DNA of 64,000 bases, taken from positions 3,173,380 through 3,237,379 of the forward strand of contig NZ_CP088017.1 of NCBI RefSeq assembly GCF_021049285.1, read 5' to 3'. This stretch comes from Ruania halotolerans (lineage in GTDB: Bacteria > Actinomycetota > Actinomycetes > Actinomycetales > Beutenbergiaceae). Below the pieces are notes generated by a model. The model was not told the DNA's origin, did no database searches, and saw nothing but the letters and a program-made list of their open reading frames with translations. A program made the translations under genes and the position numbers. Below are positions 24,477 through 34,443 of the stretch, piece after piece; positions within the stretch are counted from its first letter, which is position 1, and the number at the start of each line of letters is the position of its first letter.

Positions 24477-25894
24477 GAGGTCACCTCCTTGGCCTGAACA
24501 CTGCGGCGCCGGGGCGTTCTGCCCGGCAGGTGGAACAGCGCGCGCACCAGCGGCGGCGCGGCGATGAACAGCACGATCACTGCCTGGATCACCAAGATGA
24601 TGTCCACCGGGGTGTTGGCCTCGGTCTGCATCAGCGCGGCACCGGCACGTAGGGCGCCGAACAACATCGCCGAGGCGACGATGCCCCCGGGCCGGTTCCT
24701 GCCCAGCAGCGCCACGGTGATCGCATCGAATCCGATCGAGCCGGCGCTGGAGGCGCGGAAGGTCCCCTCCACCCCGAGGATCTGCATGGCACCGCCCGCT
24801 CCGGCGAGCATTCCGGCAGCCACCATCACCATCACGAACACCCGGTTCACGGAGATGCCGGCGGTCCTGGCGGCGTGGGCGTTCGCACCGACGGCCCGGA
24901 ACTGGAAGCCAACCGTCGAACGCTCCATCAACCACCACACCCCCACCGCTGCCAGCAGCGCGAGCGGGAAGCCCCAGTGCAACAGCGACCAACCGCCGAG
25001 CAACGAGGGTAACTCAGCGGTGCCGAGCACGTGCGGGGCGATCGGCCGGTTGCCTTGGATCCGGTACACCGAGGTGGTGAGCAGGTAGGCCACCAGGTAC
25101 GTGGCGATCCAGTTCAGCATGATCGTCACGATCACCTCGTTCGCTCCCGTCCGGGCCTTGAGGAAGCCGGCGATACCGGCCCACAACCCGGCCACCAGCA
25201 CCGCCGCGGCGATCGCCAGGACCACGTGCAGCAGGCTCGGGCCGAACCCGGTTCCGCCCGGTGGGACGAAGGTGAAACCGATGAAGGACGCAGTCGCCGC
25301 GCCCATCAGCACCTGACCCTGGGCGCCGATGTTGAAAAGCCCGGACCGGAACCCGATCCCGATGCCGAGTGCGGCGAAGATCAGTGGGGTGGCCTCGACC
25401 ATCGTCTTGGTCAGCGGAGCCACCGCCTGCCCGAGCGCGGCGGTGCTGATTCCCTGGCGCAGCACCGTGTAGTCGAGCACCGAACCACGGAACAGGGCCA
25501 TGTAGGTGCCGGCCACGCTGTCCCACACCGCCGCCAGCATGTCCGCGGGTCGGCTGAAGAAGTACCCGGCGCTGGCGCGCACGTCGGCATCGGCCACGGC
25601 GATCAGGATCGAGCTGATCACCATCGCGGCGACGATGGCGAGCAGGGTGAGCAGCCAGTTGCCGGTGAGCATCTCGTGCCGGAAGGTGGCCCATCGGGCC
25701 TGTCCTTCACTCGGCCCGTCATCGACGGTGCGCGGGCGGGGCGCCGGGTCCGGCACCGTGGCCGACGGCGAGGCCGCGTCCCGCTCGGTCGTGGCGGAGT
25801 TCTGCTCGGCAGCCGCGGTGTCCTGCTCGGCAGCGCCGCCAGCCTCCTCGCCACGGCCCTCTGGCGTCTGTTGCCCGGCGCCCTCGTTCCTCAC
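24473..25894 (-). CDS. Nucleoside ABC transporter permease (NupP/YufP-like)
   Basis: Inner-membrane permease of 473 residues. The N-terminal 75 residues are hydrophilic and rich in Glu/Ala/Thr/Pro, longer than in most relatives. Then follow membrane segments with [14 protein letters not shown] and the coupling loop [17 protein letters not shown], both typical of the family. The start is GTG 25894, overlapping the ATPase stop (GTGA). Together with the second permease, ATPase and BMP lipoprotein it makes a complete importer. Confidence 0.92.
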   Translation of the reverse strand: MRNEGAGQQTPEGRGEEAGGAAEQDTAAAEQNSATTERDAASPSATVPDPAPRPRTVDDGPSEGQARWATFRHEMLTGNWLLTLLAIVAAMVISSILIAVADADVRASAGYFFSRPADMLAAVWDSVAGTYMALFRGSVLDYTVLRQGISTAALGQAVAPLTKTMVEATPLIFAALGIGIGFRSGLFNIGAQGQVLMGAATASFIGFTFVPPGGTGFGPSLLHVVLAIAAAVLVAGLWAGIAGFLKARTGANEVIVTIMLNWIATYLVAYLLTTSVYRIQGNRPIAPHVLGTAELPSLLGGWSLLHWGFPLALLAAVGVWWLMERSTVGFQFRAVGANAHAARTAGISVNRVFVMVMVAAGMLAGAGGAMQILGVEGTFRASSAGSIGFDAITVALLGRNRPGGIVASAMLFGALRAGAALMQTEANTPVDIILVIQAVIVLFIAAPPLVRALFHLPGRTPRRRSVQAKEVTS

Positions 25895-27459
25895 CTCGGC
25901 TCCTCGCCCTCTGCGTCGTGCATCGTCGTCGGGTGCTGGTGGGCCTCCTGGAGTGCTTCCTCAGGAGGACAGCCCGCCATCATCAGACCGAGTACGTCAC
26001 GATCGGTGTCGGCGTCGACGATTCCGATGATGGCCCCGCGGTACATCACGGCGATCCGGTCGGCGAGCGACATCACCTCATCCAGCTCGGTGGAGACGAT
26101 CATGACCGGTGTTCCGGCGTCACGCTCGGCCACAATCCGCTGATGCACGAACTCGATCGAGCCCACGTCCAGTCCGCGGGTGGGCTGGGAAGCGATGAGC
26201 AGACGCAGCGGGCGGGACATCTCCCGTGCCAGCACCACCTTCTGCTGATTCCCGCCGGAGAGCGTACTCACCGGATCGTCGATGGAGGTGGTGCGCACAT
26301 CGAAGGCCTCCACGTACTCCGCCGCCTTCTCCCGCGCCACGCTGAGCTGCATCGCAGGACCCTTCGCGTAGGGCGGCTGCGCGAACTGGTCGAGCACGAA
26401 GTTCTCGATGATGGAGAAGGAGGCGATCAATCCGTCTTTGCTGCGGTCCTCGGGCACGAACCCGACGCCGGAACGCAGCACCTGGTCCACCGTCTTGCCG
26501 AGCAGTTCATCCTCGTCCAGGAGCACCGATCCGGCCGCAGCGCTGCGCAACCCCAGGATCGCCTCGGCGAGTTCGGACTGGCCATTGCCCTGCACGCCGG
26601 CCACGGCCAGCACCTCGCCGCCGCGAATGGTGAATGAGACGTCCCGCACCACATGGGTGCCGACGGCGTCCAGCACAGTGAGCCCGGTGACCTGCAGGGC
26701 CCGGTCATTGGTCTGCGGTGGGTCCTTCTGCACGCCGAGGGAGACCTCGCGGCCCACCATCAGCGAGGCGAGTTCGGCCTGGGAGTCGGTCGGCGCTGCA
26801 CTGCCCACGACCTTTCCGCGGCGGATCACGGTGATCTCGTCGGCCACGGCTCGGACCTCACGCAACTTGTGCGTGATGAAGACGATCGAGGTACCGGAGT
26901 CGCGGAGCTGGCGCATGATCTCGATCAGCTCGTCAGTCTCCTGCGGGGTGAGCACCGCCGTGGGTTCATCCAGGATCAGCACTTTGGCGTCCCGCGAGAG
27001 TGCCTTGATGATCTCCACCCGCTGCTGCACGCCGACCGGGAGGTCCTCAACCTTCGCATCCGGATCCACATCGAAACCGAAGCGAGCCGAGATATCCCGC
27101 ACCAGGGTACGCGCCTGCTCGATCCCGATGATGCCCAGCGGACCGGTGGGCTCATGGCCGAGCACCACATTCTCGGCCACGGTGAACACCGGCACGAGCA
27201 TGAAGTGCTGGTGCACCATACCGATCCCTGCGGCCATCGCCTCACCTGGCCCGGCGAACTCGACCGGCTCACCATCGATGAGGATCTCGCCCTCGTCCGG
27301 CGCGTACAGCCCGTAGAGCACATTCATCATCGTGGACTTGCCGGCGCCGTTCTCCCCGAGGAGCGCGTGGATCCGGCCCGGTTCGAAGGTGAGGTCGATC
27401 CGGTCGTTGGCCACGAGGGACCCGAACCGCTTCGTGATACCGCGAAGCTCGAGCGTCAT
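25891..27459 (-). CDS. Nucleoside ABC transporter ATPase (tandem domains)
   Basis: Cytosolic ATPase of 522 residues with two fused nucleotide-binding domains, like sugar and nucleoside (CUT2/NupO) importers. Domain 1 has Walker [10 protein letters not shown], a signature region [11 protein letters not shown] and Walker [13 protein letters not shown]. Domain 2 has the usual degenerate Walker A (GVQGNGQSE), signature [15 protein letters not shown] and a Walker B-like region [12 protein letters not shown] in which the acidic pair is partly replaced (IASQP), so the second site is probably weak. ATG 27459 follows GGAGG at six bases. It is separated from the upstream lipoprotein gene by a strong hairpin. 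Confidence 0.93.
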   Translation of the reverse strand: MTLELRGITKRFGSLVANDRIDLTFEPGRIHALLGENGAGKSTMMNVLYGLYAPDEGEILIDGEPVEFAGPGEAMAAGIGMVHQHFMLVPVFTVAENVVLGHEPTGPLGIIGIEQARTLVRDISARFGFDVDPDAKVEDLPVGVQQRVEIIKALSRDAKVLILDEPTAVLTPQETDELIEIMRQLRDSGTSIVFITHKLREVRAVADEITVIRRGKVVGSAAPTDSQAELASLMVGREVSLGVQKDPPQTNDRALQVTGLTVLDAVGTHVVRDVSFTIRGGEVLAVAGVQGNGQSELAEAILGLRSAAAGSVLLDEDELLGKTVDQVLRSGVGFVPEDRSKDGLIASFSIIENFVLDQFAQPPYAKGPAMQLSVAREKAAEYVEAFDVRTTSIDDPVSTLSGGNQQKVVLAREMSRPLRLLIASQPTRGLDVGSIEFVHQRIVAERDAGTPVMIVSTELDEVMSLADRIAVMYRGAIIGIVDADTDRDVLGLMMAGCPPEEALQEAHQHPTTMHDAEGEEPR

Positions 27460-27594
27460 CTCGTCCCTCCCTCTCGTTCCGGCGCCATCGCTGGTCTGCC
27501 CGCACTGTAGTCCGCACACCACGGCCGGGGACATACAAGTCGGCATCCCGACGGCATGTTCCCGATGGCGGGCGTTCGTGATGGTGAGTGACCA

Positions 27595-27629
27595 CGGCGG
27601 CCCGGGCGAGGTGATCGCCCGGGCCGCCG
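27595..27629 (-). terminator. Strong 14-bp hairpin after the BMP lipoprotein gene
   Basis: Arms 27595-27608 (CGGCGGCCCGGGCG) and 27616-27629 pair perfectly over 14 bp around a 7-base loop, 13 bases after the lipoprotein stop and about 135 bases before the ATPase start. No U-run follows. It probably lowers read-through or protects the lipoprotein mRNA 3' end, giving more binding protein than transporter. Confidence 0.75.
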
Positions 27630-27641
27630 CTGCGGTCGTGA

Positions 27642-28736
27642 TCAGTTGGAGCTGGGTGAGGTGACCTCCAGGTCACCGGCGATGATCTGCGCCTCGAGGT
27701 CCTCGATCTCGGCCTGCAACTCGGCCGGCACGGCATCCTCGAAGTCGTGGTACGGGGCCAGACCCACGCCACCGTTCTCCAGCGTGCCCACGTACGGCTC
27801 GGAGCTGAACTCACCATTCACCGAGGACTCGATGGTGTCGAACACGGCAGTCTGGATCTGCTTGAGCACCGAGGTGAGGATGAGCTGCTGGTAGTCAGCG
27901 TTCGCGGGCTGCTCGTAGCCATCAGAGTCCACCCAGATCACCGAGACTCCCTCGTGTTCGGAGGCCGCTCGCAGCGAGCCGCCACCGACGGGACCAGCCA
28001 CCGGGAGGATGATGTCGGCGCCATCGGCGATGAATTGCTGGGTGGTGTTGTACCCGTTCTCCGTGTTGGTGAAGTCGCCCGTCATGGAGCCGTTCTGGGC
28101 TTCCTTGTCCCAGCCGAGGGCCTGCACATCGGTGCCGTGGGCCTCGTTGTAGGCGGCCACGCCGTCCACGAAGCCGTCCATGAAGATGGTCACCGAGGGG
28201 AATGGCTGCCCGCCGTAGGTGGCCACGGTGCCGGTCTCGGTCATCCCGGCAGCGAGGTAGCCGGCCAGGTAGGCGGCCTCCTGGGTGTTGAACAGCAACG
28301 GCTTGGCGTTCTCGAGTTCGACCGGGTTGAACTCGGCGTCGCTGAATGCGGAGTCGACGAGGGCGAAGTTGGCGTCCTCGTTCGCTTCGGCAACCTCCTG
28401 GATCGTGTCCTCGAGCGCGAAACCCACGCCGATCGTCAGCGAGCAACCGGCCTGAACCATCGCGTCGGCATTCGAGGCGTACTGGCCCGGGTCAGTGGAC
28501 TCGGCGTCGCGGATCTCCACACCCAGCTCGGATTCGGCCTGGGTGAGGCCGTTGTAGCCGGACTCGTTGAAGGAGGCGTCATCCCAGCCGCCCTCGTCGG
28601 AGATCATGCAGGCAAGGAAGTCGCTGTTGTCAGTACCGGCATCGCCGTTACCGCCGGACTCTTCCGGGGCGGCACCACATGCCGTCAGCGTCAGGGCTGC
28701 GGCAGCCACGATGGCTGCGGGGATGGACTTCTTCAC
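27642..28736 (-). CDS. BMP family nucleoside-binding lipoprotein
   Basis: Exported binding protein of 364 residues for the adjacent ABC importer. The signal peptide ends in the lipobox LTLTAC with Cys20 lipidated. The mature domain starts with [19 protein letters not shown], the typical BmpA ligand region containing Asp and Asn for ribose and base contacts, and continues with [15 protein letters not shown] and [11 protein letters not shown], both conserved in PnrA/BmpA proteins that bind purine or pyrimidine nucleosides. GTG 28736 has AGGAG at seven bases. An upstream TAAGGT box gives a roughly 60-base leader. Confidence 0.94.
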   Translation of the reverse strand: MKKSIPAAIVAAAALTLTACGAAPEESGGNGDAGTDNSDFLACMISDEGGWDDASFNESGYNGLTQAESELGVEIRDAESTDPGQYASNADAMVQAGCSLTIGVGFALEDTIQEVAEANEDANFALVDSAFSDAEFNPVELENAKPLLFNTQEAAYLAGYLAAGMTETGTVATYGGQPFPSVTIFMDGFVDGVAAYNEAHGTDVQALGWDKEAQNGSMTGDFTNTENGYNTTQQFIADGADIILPVAGPVGGGSLRAASEHEGVSVIWVDSDGYEQPANADYQQLILTSVLKQIQTAVFDTIESSVNGEFSSEPYVGTLENGGVGLAPYHDFEDAVPAELQAEIEDLEAQIIAGDLEVTSPSSN

Positions 28737-28803
28737 GTGGTCACTCCTGGTGTCGGTGGGACGCTCGACCGCTCAGGGTGCGAACGGCCAAGTGGCTGCC
28801 CTG

Positions 28804-28809
28804 ACCTTA
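28804..28809 (-). promoter_or_regulatory. Candidate -10 box of the nucleoside importer operon
   Basis: TAAGGT on the minus strand, which would start transcription near 28797, about 60 bases before the BMP start. No convincing -35 hexamer is seen. The same gap has no riboswitch that I recognise. Confidence 0.4.
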
Positions 28810-28860
28810 GACCCGCTCTGCGGCTCCTGTGTTACATGGTGAGATACCTGCCCGGAGTTG

Positions 28861-30150
28861 TTATCGAACTGGTACCTCACCTCCAGGCTCGGCCACGGCC
28901 TCGCCGGAGTGGAGATTCCTCCCGGCGTCCAAGGCGACGTGCGCGAGCAGTCGCGCACCGACGCCGATCGCGCGTTCGTCCACGACGAGCTCGGGCTGGT
29001 GCAGGTCGTAGCTGCGACCGCCCGGGGTGCGGGTACCCAGGCGCGCCATCGCCCCCCGGATCTGGGTGAGGTACCACCCGAAGTCCTCGCCCCCGAGAGA
29101 CTGCTCGGTGAGTTGCACTGCGTCCTCGCCGAGTACGGCGGCGGCAGCGTGCTCCATCAGCGCCACACTCCCAGCATCGTTGTCCACCGGCGGTACCCCA
29201 CGCACGATCTGCAGGTCCGCCTCCACCCCGGCCGGGGCGACGATCTGGTCCACCACCTCATGCAACAGAGATTCCGCCCGATCCCAGGCCCGCACGTCCA
29301 GACAACGCAGGGTCCCGCTGATGGTGCCCGTCGTCGGGATCGCATTCGGGGCCGTTCCTGCCTTGATTGCTCCCCAGGTGAGGTTCACCCCGGTGCGCGG
29401 ATCGAGGCGCCGCCCCAAGACAGCGGGCGTCATCGTGGCCACCAGGCCGAGCGCGTAGACCACGTCCCCCGTCAGATGCGGGCGGGAGGTGTGCCCACCC
29501 GAGGATCTGATGGTCACTGTGACGGTGTCCGAAGCCGACGTGATCGGCCCGATCCTGGTACCCACGTACCCCACGTCCAGCTTGGGGTCACAGTGCACAG
29601 CGAAGATCCGGTCCACCCCCTCCAACGCACCGGCGGCGAGCAGGTCGAGCGCTCCGCCCGGTTGGACCTCCTCGGCCGGCTGGAAGATCAGTCGCACACC
29701 GGCCGCAAGCTGGTCCTCCTGGGCGAGCCGGGCCAGGGCCAGTCCTGCACCGAGCACCACCGTGGTGTGCACGTCATGCCCGCACGAATGGCTCACGCCA
29801 CGCACGGTGGAGGCATAGTCGAGGCCGGTCGCCTCCTGGACCGGCAGGGCATCGAGGTCGGCACGCAGAGCGACCCGGCGGCGCTTTCGCGCCTGCGGAC
29901 CCCCTTGGATCCCAGGCGGGTCGATGTCCACGGCGAGGCCGGTGGGGCTGAACCGGTGCGCGGTGAGCCCGATCTGGGCGAACCGGTCGGCCAAACGGTC
30001 ACAGGTGCGGGTCTCGGTGCGGGCAAGTTCAGGATGCGCGTGTACATCCCGCCGAAACGCGATCAGTTCGGCGTCGAACTCGTCGAGGGCTGCCGAGAGC
30101 CGGTCGGTCAGGTCGGAACGGGAGAGCACCTTCCTGAGGTTACCCGCCAC
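28861..30150 (-). CDS. M20 family amidohydrolase / metallopeptidase
   Basis: Cytosolic dinuclear metal hydrolase of 429 residues. The HxHPE region (RRDVHAHPELARTE), the metal ligands in GVSHSCGHDVHTT, the catalytic Glu pair in FQPAEEVQPGGA and the late ligand HQPELVVDE fit the M20D group of N-acyl-amino-acid or indole-3-acetyl-amino-acid hydrolases. The dimerisation insert begins near residue 210 with SGGHTSRPH. Substrate unknown. It starts 17 bp after manC on the same strand and ends 125 bp before the nucleoside importer, so it is probably co-transcribed with manC. The GTG start has no strong ribosome site. Confidence 0.88.
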   Translation of the reverse strand: MAGNLRKVLSRSDLTDRLSAALDEFDAELIAFRRDVHAHPELARTETRTCDRLADRFAQIGLTAHRFSPTGLAVDIDPPGIQGGPQARKRRRVALRADLDALPVQEATGLDYASTVRGVSHSCGHDVHTTVVLGAGLALARLAQEDQLAAGVRLIFQPAEEVQPGGALDLLAAGALEGVDRIFAVHCDPKLDVGYVGTRIGPITSASDTVTVTIRSSGGHTSRPHLTGDVVYALGLVATMTPAVLGRRLDPRTGVNLTWGAIKAGTAPNAIPTTGTISGTLRCLDVRAWDRAESLLHEVVDQIVAPAGVEADLQIVRGVPPVDNDAGSVALMEHAAAAVLGEDAVQLTEQSLGGEDFGWYLTQIRGAMARLGTRTPGGRSYDLHQPELVVDERAIGVGARLLAHVALDAGRNLHSGEAVAEPGGEVPVR

Positions 30151-30166
30151 CGGCCGCCATGGAGCC

Positions 30167-31258
30167 TCAGGTGAGCGTGGTGCCGTCCTCGGACAGTTGC
30201 CGGACCACGTCCTTCACGTCTTGCGCCTGGGCGCGGGTGGTCACCAGTACGGCGTCATCCATATCCACCACGACGGCGTCCGGCACCCCGAGCAGCACCA
30301 CGCGCCGCCCGGAGGAGGGCACTGCGAGCGCCCCCGGGGAGTCAATGGCCATGACGTCGCCGGCCTGACCGAGGACCCGGACGCCGTCGGGCCCGGCAGG
30401 AAGAAGGCCTGCGAGGGAATGCCAGTCCCCCACGTCGTCCCAGTCGAACTCGCCGGGCACCACGGCGACGCCCCCGGCGGCGGCCACGGGTTCGGCGATT
30501 GCATGATCGATGGCGATCTTCGTCAGCGCGGGCCACTCCTGCGTGAGAACGGCCTCGCGCTCATCGGTGTCCCAGGCGGCGGCGATCCGCTCCAGTCCGT
30601 CCGCGAGAGTGGGTTGCAGGCGCGCCAGATGGTCGAGCAGGACCCGGGCACGGACGACGAACATGCCGGCGTTCCAACGGTAATCGCCAGTGGCGAGATA
30701 GCCCGCGGCCGAGTCCACATCAGGCTTCTCGGTGAAGCCGTGCACGTGGTGGGCGCCGGCGCCATTCGCCAGCGGCTCGCCCACGTGGATGTAGCCGAAC
30801 GCCGTCGACGGTGCGGTGGCGCGGATGCCGATCGTCACCACGTAGTCGTCGGCGGCGGTGGCCACAGCGGTACGAACAGCATCGGCGAACGCATCGGTAT
30901 CGGTGATCACGTGATCGGCGGCGAAGGAGCCGACGATCACATCCTCTCCGGGATGGCGGCGGTGCAGCACGGCGGCGGCGAGGCCGATCGCCGCCATCGA
31001 ATCCCGCGGGGCCGGTTCGGCGAACAGGTCGCTCGGGTCGAGATCCAGTTGAGCGGCCACGGCGTCGGCGTGTCTCGCCCCAGTGACCACCACGAGGCCG
31101 TCACTGAGCGGGCGAAGACGGTCCGCCGTCGCCTGCAGGAGAGTGCGACCGGTGCCAGTGAGATCGTGCAGGAACTTCGGATGGGCCTGCCGCGAGAGCG
31201 GCCAGAGGCGGGTACCGGCACCACCGGCGGGCACCACGGCGTAGAAGGACTGCGTCAC
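30167..31258 (-). CDS. manC: Mannose-1-phosphate guanylyltransferase
   Basis: Makes GDP-mannose from mannose-1-phosphate and GTP for glycan synthesis; 363 residues, the short form without a C-terminal isomerase domain. The nucleotidyltransferase signature VVPAGGAGTRLWPLSRQAHPK is split here as VVPAGGAGTRLWPLSR followed by AHPKF; FTEKPD and the WNAGMFV segment are also typical, as is DWDDVGDW near residue 280. GTG 31258 has TAGGCT six bases upstream and is probably leaderless. Only this step of GDP-mannose synthesis is visible nearby. Confidence 0.92.
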   Translation of the reverse strand: MTQSFYAVVPAGGAGTRLWPLSRQAHPKFLHDLTGTGRTLLQATADRLRPLSDGLVVVTGARHADAVAAQLDLDPSDLFAEPAPRDSMAAIGLAAAVLHRRHPGEDVIVGSFAADHVITDTDAFADAVRTAVATAADDYVVTIGIRATAPSTAFGYIHVGEPLANGAGAHHVHGFTEKPDVDSAAGYLATGDYRWNAGMFVVRARVLLDHLARLQPTLADGLERIAAAWDTDEREAVLTQEWPALTKIAIDHAIAEPVAAAGGVAVVPGEFDWDDVGDWHSLAGLLPAGPDGVRVLGQAGDVMAIDSPGALAVPSSGRRVVLLGVPDAVVVDMDDAVLVTTRAQAQDVKDVVRQLSEDGTTLT

Positions 31259-31264
31259 CGGCTC

Positions 31265-31270
31265 AGCCTA
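31265..31270 (-). promoter_or_regulatory. Candidate -10 box of manC (leaderless)
   Basis: TAGGCT on the minus strand, six bases before GTG 31258. Confidence 0.45.
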
Positions 31271-31278
31271 ATCACACC

Positions 31279-32361
31279 TCAGGCGTCGCGGGCTCCCTTG
31301 ATCTTGCGGCCGATCCATCCGATCAGTCCGCCCCAGTACGGCTCGGGAGGCGGTGGATCCTCGGGCTGGACCCGGCCGGTCACCGGGTCGTGTTGCCACG
31401 CGAGCGTCTCGGGATCACTCAGAGTCACGTAGTTCGGGCTCTCGTCGAAGTGCGTCACCATGTCGTCCTCCACCTCCGGCGGGGCGGGTGGGTTGGATAC
31501 CCACGCCGCCATCATCAACGTCACACGCACAATGAGGTTGATCCACAGCAGCAGTGTGGCCACTGCCGCCGCGGCTCCGGCGACCGGGCTGGTTTCCAGA
31601 CTCCCACTGACCACGGCAGTGCCCAGGTAGCGGATCACGCCAGCACCGACGCCGGCGACCAAGGCACCGATCCACAGGTCTTTCCTCGGGGGGCGGACTC
31701 CGGCGAGTGTGCGGTAGAGCCACACGAACACCAGAACGTCGACCACCAGCACCACGAGGAGGCCGACGAATCGCAGAATCCAGGTGCCAGCGGTGGTGCC
31801 GTCCCACCCTACGAGGGAAAGTAGCCAGTCTCCGGCCGCACCGGCTGCGATGCCGAGCGCCGACGTCAGTAGTACGGAGAGGGCGAGACCGAGGAAGCCG
31901 GCCAGGTCGCGCAGCTTGCCGAGTACGGGACTCTCGGGCGGGGCTACCATCCCGAACATCGCCCGGATGGCGAGTCGGAGCCCCGCAGGCACCCGGATGG
32001 CACTGTTGAGCAAGATGATGACGGCGATCACGCCGGCGATGCCCGTGCCTCCGGAGAAGGTCAGGGAGTCGGGGTTCAAGATCCCGCTGCTCTGGTCATC
32101 GCCTGTTTGGATCACACCCGGGAGCGCCTCCGCGACGCTATCGACCACCCTGTTGTGCAGTTCCTCGTTCCCGCCGAGAACGATCGTGAAGGCGGTGAAC
32201 GCGAGCGTAATGGCCGCCACCACCGAGAACAGTGCGGAGAAGGCGATCCCTCCGGCGAGCAGGTTTCCGTTGGCGGTGCCATAGCGCATGAGCCCCCGCA
32301 CCACGCGCGTGTTCTTCAGCCAATCGATGAACCCTGCCAGTCCGGTCTTCTCACCTGCCAT
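31279..32361 (-). CDS. YihY/BrkB family inner-membrane protein
   Basis: Integral membrane protein of 360 residues with six predicted hydrophobic segments. The start NGNLLAGGIAFSALFSVVAA and the central PPRKDLWIGALVAGVGAGVIRY, quoted in parts (GGIAFSALFS and KDLWIGALVAG), match YihY/UPF0761 proteins; a final segment LLLWINLIVRVTLMMAAWV precedes a 75-residue hydrophilic tail ending in basic residues. The family was once thought to be RNase BN but is a membrane protein of unsettled function. ATG 32361 is preceded by GGAG. It lies 21 bp before the manC promoter region. Confidence 0.9.
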   Translation of the reverse strand: MAGEKTGLAGFIDWLKNTRVVRGLMRYGTANGNLLAGGIAFSALFSVVAAITLAFTAFTIVLGGNEELHNRVVDSVAEALPGVIQTGDDQSSGILNPDSLTFSGGTGIAGVIAVIILLNSAIRVPAGLRLAIRAMFGMVAPPESPVLGKLRDLAGFLGLALSVLLTSALGIAAGAAGDWLLSLVGWDGTTAGTWILRFVGLLVVLVVDVLVFVWLYRTLAGVRPPRKDLWIGALVAGVGAGVIRYLGTAVVSGSLETSPVAGAAAAVATLLLWINLIVRVTLMMAAWVSNPPAPPEVEDDMVTHFDESPNYVTLSDPETLAWQHDPVTGRVQPEDPPPPEPYWGGLIGWIGRKIKGARDA

Positions 32362-32431
32362 GGCTCCAGCATGTCGAACCCAGCCCGACGGCGCACCTCT
32401 GGATCCGGATGCATATCAGGTGGGGTGGCCC

Positions 32432-33040
32432 TCAGGAGGTGAGCACGTAGGTGCTCACGTCACGCCAGACGCCGTCCTCGCCGTGCTCATACAGGCAGAA
32501 GTGCGCGACAGGGAAGACGGCGTCGAAAGTGCGCATGTCCCGCGAGGCGGCGTCGAGGGCTGCTTCGTCCACCTCGTGGGCGAGGGTGACGTGCGGATGG
32601 TACGGAAAACGTAAGTCCTGCTGCACCGGCCCACCGTTGACGGCTGACTGCAGCCGGCCGCACTCGGCGATACCGGCCACGACCCGCACGAAGACCACCG
32701 GGGAGATCGGACGGAAGGTGTCCGTTCCGCTCAGCTCCACCACGAACGGGCGCTGCCCGGCTGCGATGCGGCTCAGATGGTGATGGACGTCGGCCAGTTC
32801 CTCCGCCGAGATATCGGTGGGCGGCAGCAGCGTGATGTGCGGCGGGATCGCATAGGCGAGCGGATCCTGGGCATCAATCCGGGCCCGCACCAGGCTCGCG
32901 GCATACGGCTCGGGAATCGGGATCGCCACACCGATGCGGACCGTGCTCGCGGCCCCCTCGCGGGAGCGCACAGCCGCGTCCACGCGGGAATCGGCGCTCG
33001 TGGGCACCGATGGCGCGCCGCGCATCATTGCGCGCTCCAT
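32432..33040 (-). CDS. 2H phosphoesterase / 2'-5' RNA ligase family protein
   Basis: Small cytosolic protein with the two HxT motifs of the 2H superfamily: PPHITLLPP and YHPHVTLAHEV, about 85 residues apart. Members hydrolyse or form 2'-5' or cyclic phosphodiester bonds in RNA or nucleotides, but the bacterial substrate is generally unknown. The chosen start, ATG 33040, gives about 202 residues and is preceded by AGGGG; the frame also opens at 33103 and at a later ATG. The first 35 residues look disordered. The 134-197 bp to galT contain a 7-bp hairpin CGCTCGG/CCGAGCG but no gene. Confidence 0.82.
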   Translation of the reverse strand: MERAMMRGAPSVPTSADSRVDAAVRSREGAASTVRIGVAIPIPEPYAASLVRARIDAQDPLAYAIPPHITLLPPTDISAEELADVHHHLSRIAAGQRPFVVELSGTDTFRPISPVVFVRVVAGIAECGRLQSAVNGGPVQQDLRFPYHPHVTLAHEVDEAALDAASRDMRTFDAVFPVAHFCLYEHGEDGVWRDVSTYVLTS

Positions 33041-33224
33041 CGGTCCGGCCCCTGCGAGGACTTCATCGTCGTATTGTGCCTCACCTTGCTGCAGGCTCTG
33101 CACATTCCAGGCATGGGCCGGAAGCGCTCATCGACGCGGCGGCCGCTCGGCTCCGGCGTCCTGCCGAGCGCTCACGGGACGCTCGGTGATGTGTTTTTGT
33201 GTGCGAACTCGTGCACTCCTGTGA

Positions 33225-33230
33225 CAGACT
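33225..33230 (+). promoter_or_regulatory. Possible -10 box of galT
   Basis: CAGACT followed by seven bases and GTG 33238. The first base departs from TANNNT, so this is weaker than the other leaderless candidates. Confidence 0.3.
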
Positions 33231-33237
33231 GGTCGAC

Positions 33238-34443
33238 GTGAGTGACCTCCCCGCCTTGACCACCACGCAGGTGCGCCGCACGCCCACCACCCTCGCCGAC
33301 GGTCGCGACCTCTTCTACTACGACGACTCCCTGCCGTACGTCACCGGTGAACGGACCCGGCGCCTGGACGACCCGCGCCCGCTACCGGACCGGTTCGCCA
33401 CGGTCGAGGCCGAGGATGGCAGTGCCCAGCCCGTCACGGGTCCCGAGATGCGCTACGACGTGCTCACTGGTGAGTGGGTCCCGATGGCCGCGCACCGGAT
33501 GAACCGCACCTTCCTGCCCGGGCCGGACACGAACCCGCTGGCCCCTGCGAAGCCTGGCGCCGCGTACACCGACGGCGAGATCCCGGCCACCGACTATGAC
33601 GTGGTGGTGTTCGAGAACCGGTTCCCTTCCCTGATGCGGGTGCCTGGAACACCCGATGAGGTCACCCCTCTGGATGGCGACGACCTCTACCCGGTTCGCC
33701 CCGCCGTCGGACGGTGCGAGGTGATCTGCTTCTCCCCGGACGCCGACGCGTCACTGAGCACGGTGAGCCCCACGCGGATGCGCACCATCGTCGAGGCGTG
33801 GGCTGATCGCACCGCCGCGCTCGCGCGGATCGACGGCGTGGAGCAGGTGTACTGCTTCGAGAATCGTGGCGCCGAGATCGGCGTGACGTTGCACCACCCG
33901 CACGGGCAGATCTACGCCTACCCGTTCCTCACCCCGAAGACCGAGACGATGCTCCGGCAGGCGCGCACGCACCGCGAGCGCACCGGAAAGAACCTGCTGC
34001 GGGAGGTGCTGGACGCCGAACTCGCCTCGGGCCGGCGCATCGTGGCCGAGAGCGAGCACTGGGTGGCCTACGTGCCTGCGGCGGCGCGCTGGCCCGTGGA
34101 GGTGCACGTGGCACCACGCCGGGACGTGCCCGATCTGCCCGCCACCACTGATGCCGAGCGCACCGATTTCGCCGAGTTGTATCTGAGCCTGCTGTCGCGG
34201 TTGGACCAGTTCTTCGTCGACTCCGACGGCGCTGCGATGCCCTTGCCGTACATCTCCGGATGGCACCAGGCACCAGTACACCAAGGCAGGGATGACCTGC
34301 GCCTGCACCTGCAGTTGTTCTCGATCCGCCGCGCGCCGGGCAAACTGAAGTTCCTCGCCGGGTCCGAGTCGGGCATGGGTGCCTGGATCTCCGACACCAC
34401 GCCCGAGCGCATCGCCGACCGCCTGAAGGAGATCCACCCGTGA
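33238..34443 (+). CDS. galT: Galactose-1-phosphate uridylyltransferase
   Basis: Leloir pathway enzyme exchanging galactose-1-phosphate with UDP-glucose; 401 residues. The active-site motif HHPHGQIYAYPF carries the nucleophilic histidine; FENRGAEIG before it and VHVAPRR and SGWHQAPVHQG after it are the conserved nucleotide and metal sites. GTG 33238 is chosen over the upstream open frame because TSS-like spacing (CAGACT then seven bases) fits and the first conserved residues follow. The stop overlaps galK (GTGA), so the two genes are one translationally coupled unit. Confidence 0.94.
   Translation: MSDLPALTTTQVRRTPTTLADGRDLFYYDDSLPYVTGERTRRLDDPRPLPDRFATVEAEDGSAQPVTGPEMRYDVLTGEWVPMAAHRMNRTFLPGPDTNPLAPAKPGAAYTDGEIPATDYDVVVFENRFPSLMRVPGTPDEVTPLDGDDLYPVRPAVGRCEVICFSPDADASLSTVSPTRMRTIVEAWADRTAALARIDGVEQVYCFENRGAEIGVTLHHPHGQIYAYPFLTPKTETMLRQARTHRERTGKNLLREVLDAELASGRRIVAESEHWVAYVPAAARWPVEVHVAPRRDVPDLPATTDAERTDFAELYLSLLSRLDQFFVDSDGAAMPLPYISGWHQAPVHQGRDDLRLHLQLFSIRRAPGKLKFLAGSESGMGAWISDTTPERIADRLKEIHP

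Noticed and set aside
28737-28860. Purine or other riboswitch in front of the BMP nucleoside importer
   Set aside because: The roughly 60-base leader shows no conserved purine, PRPP or ZTP aptamer blocks.
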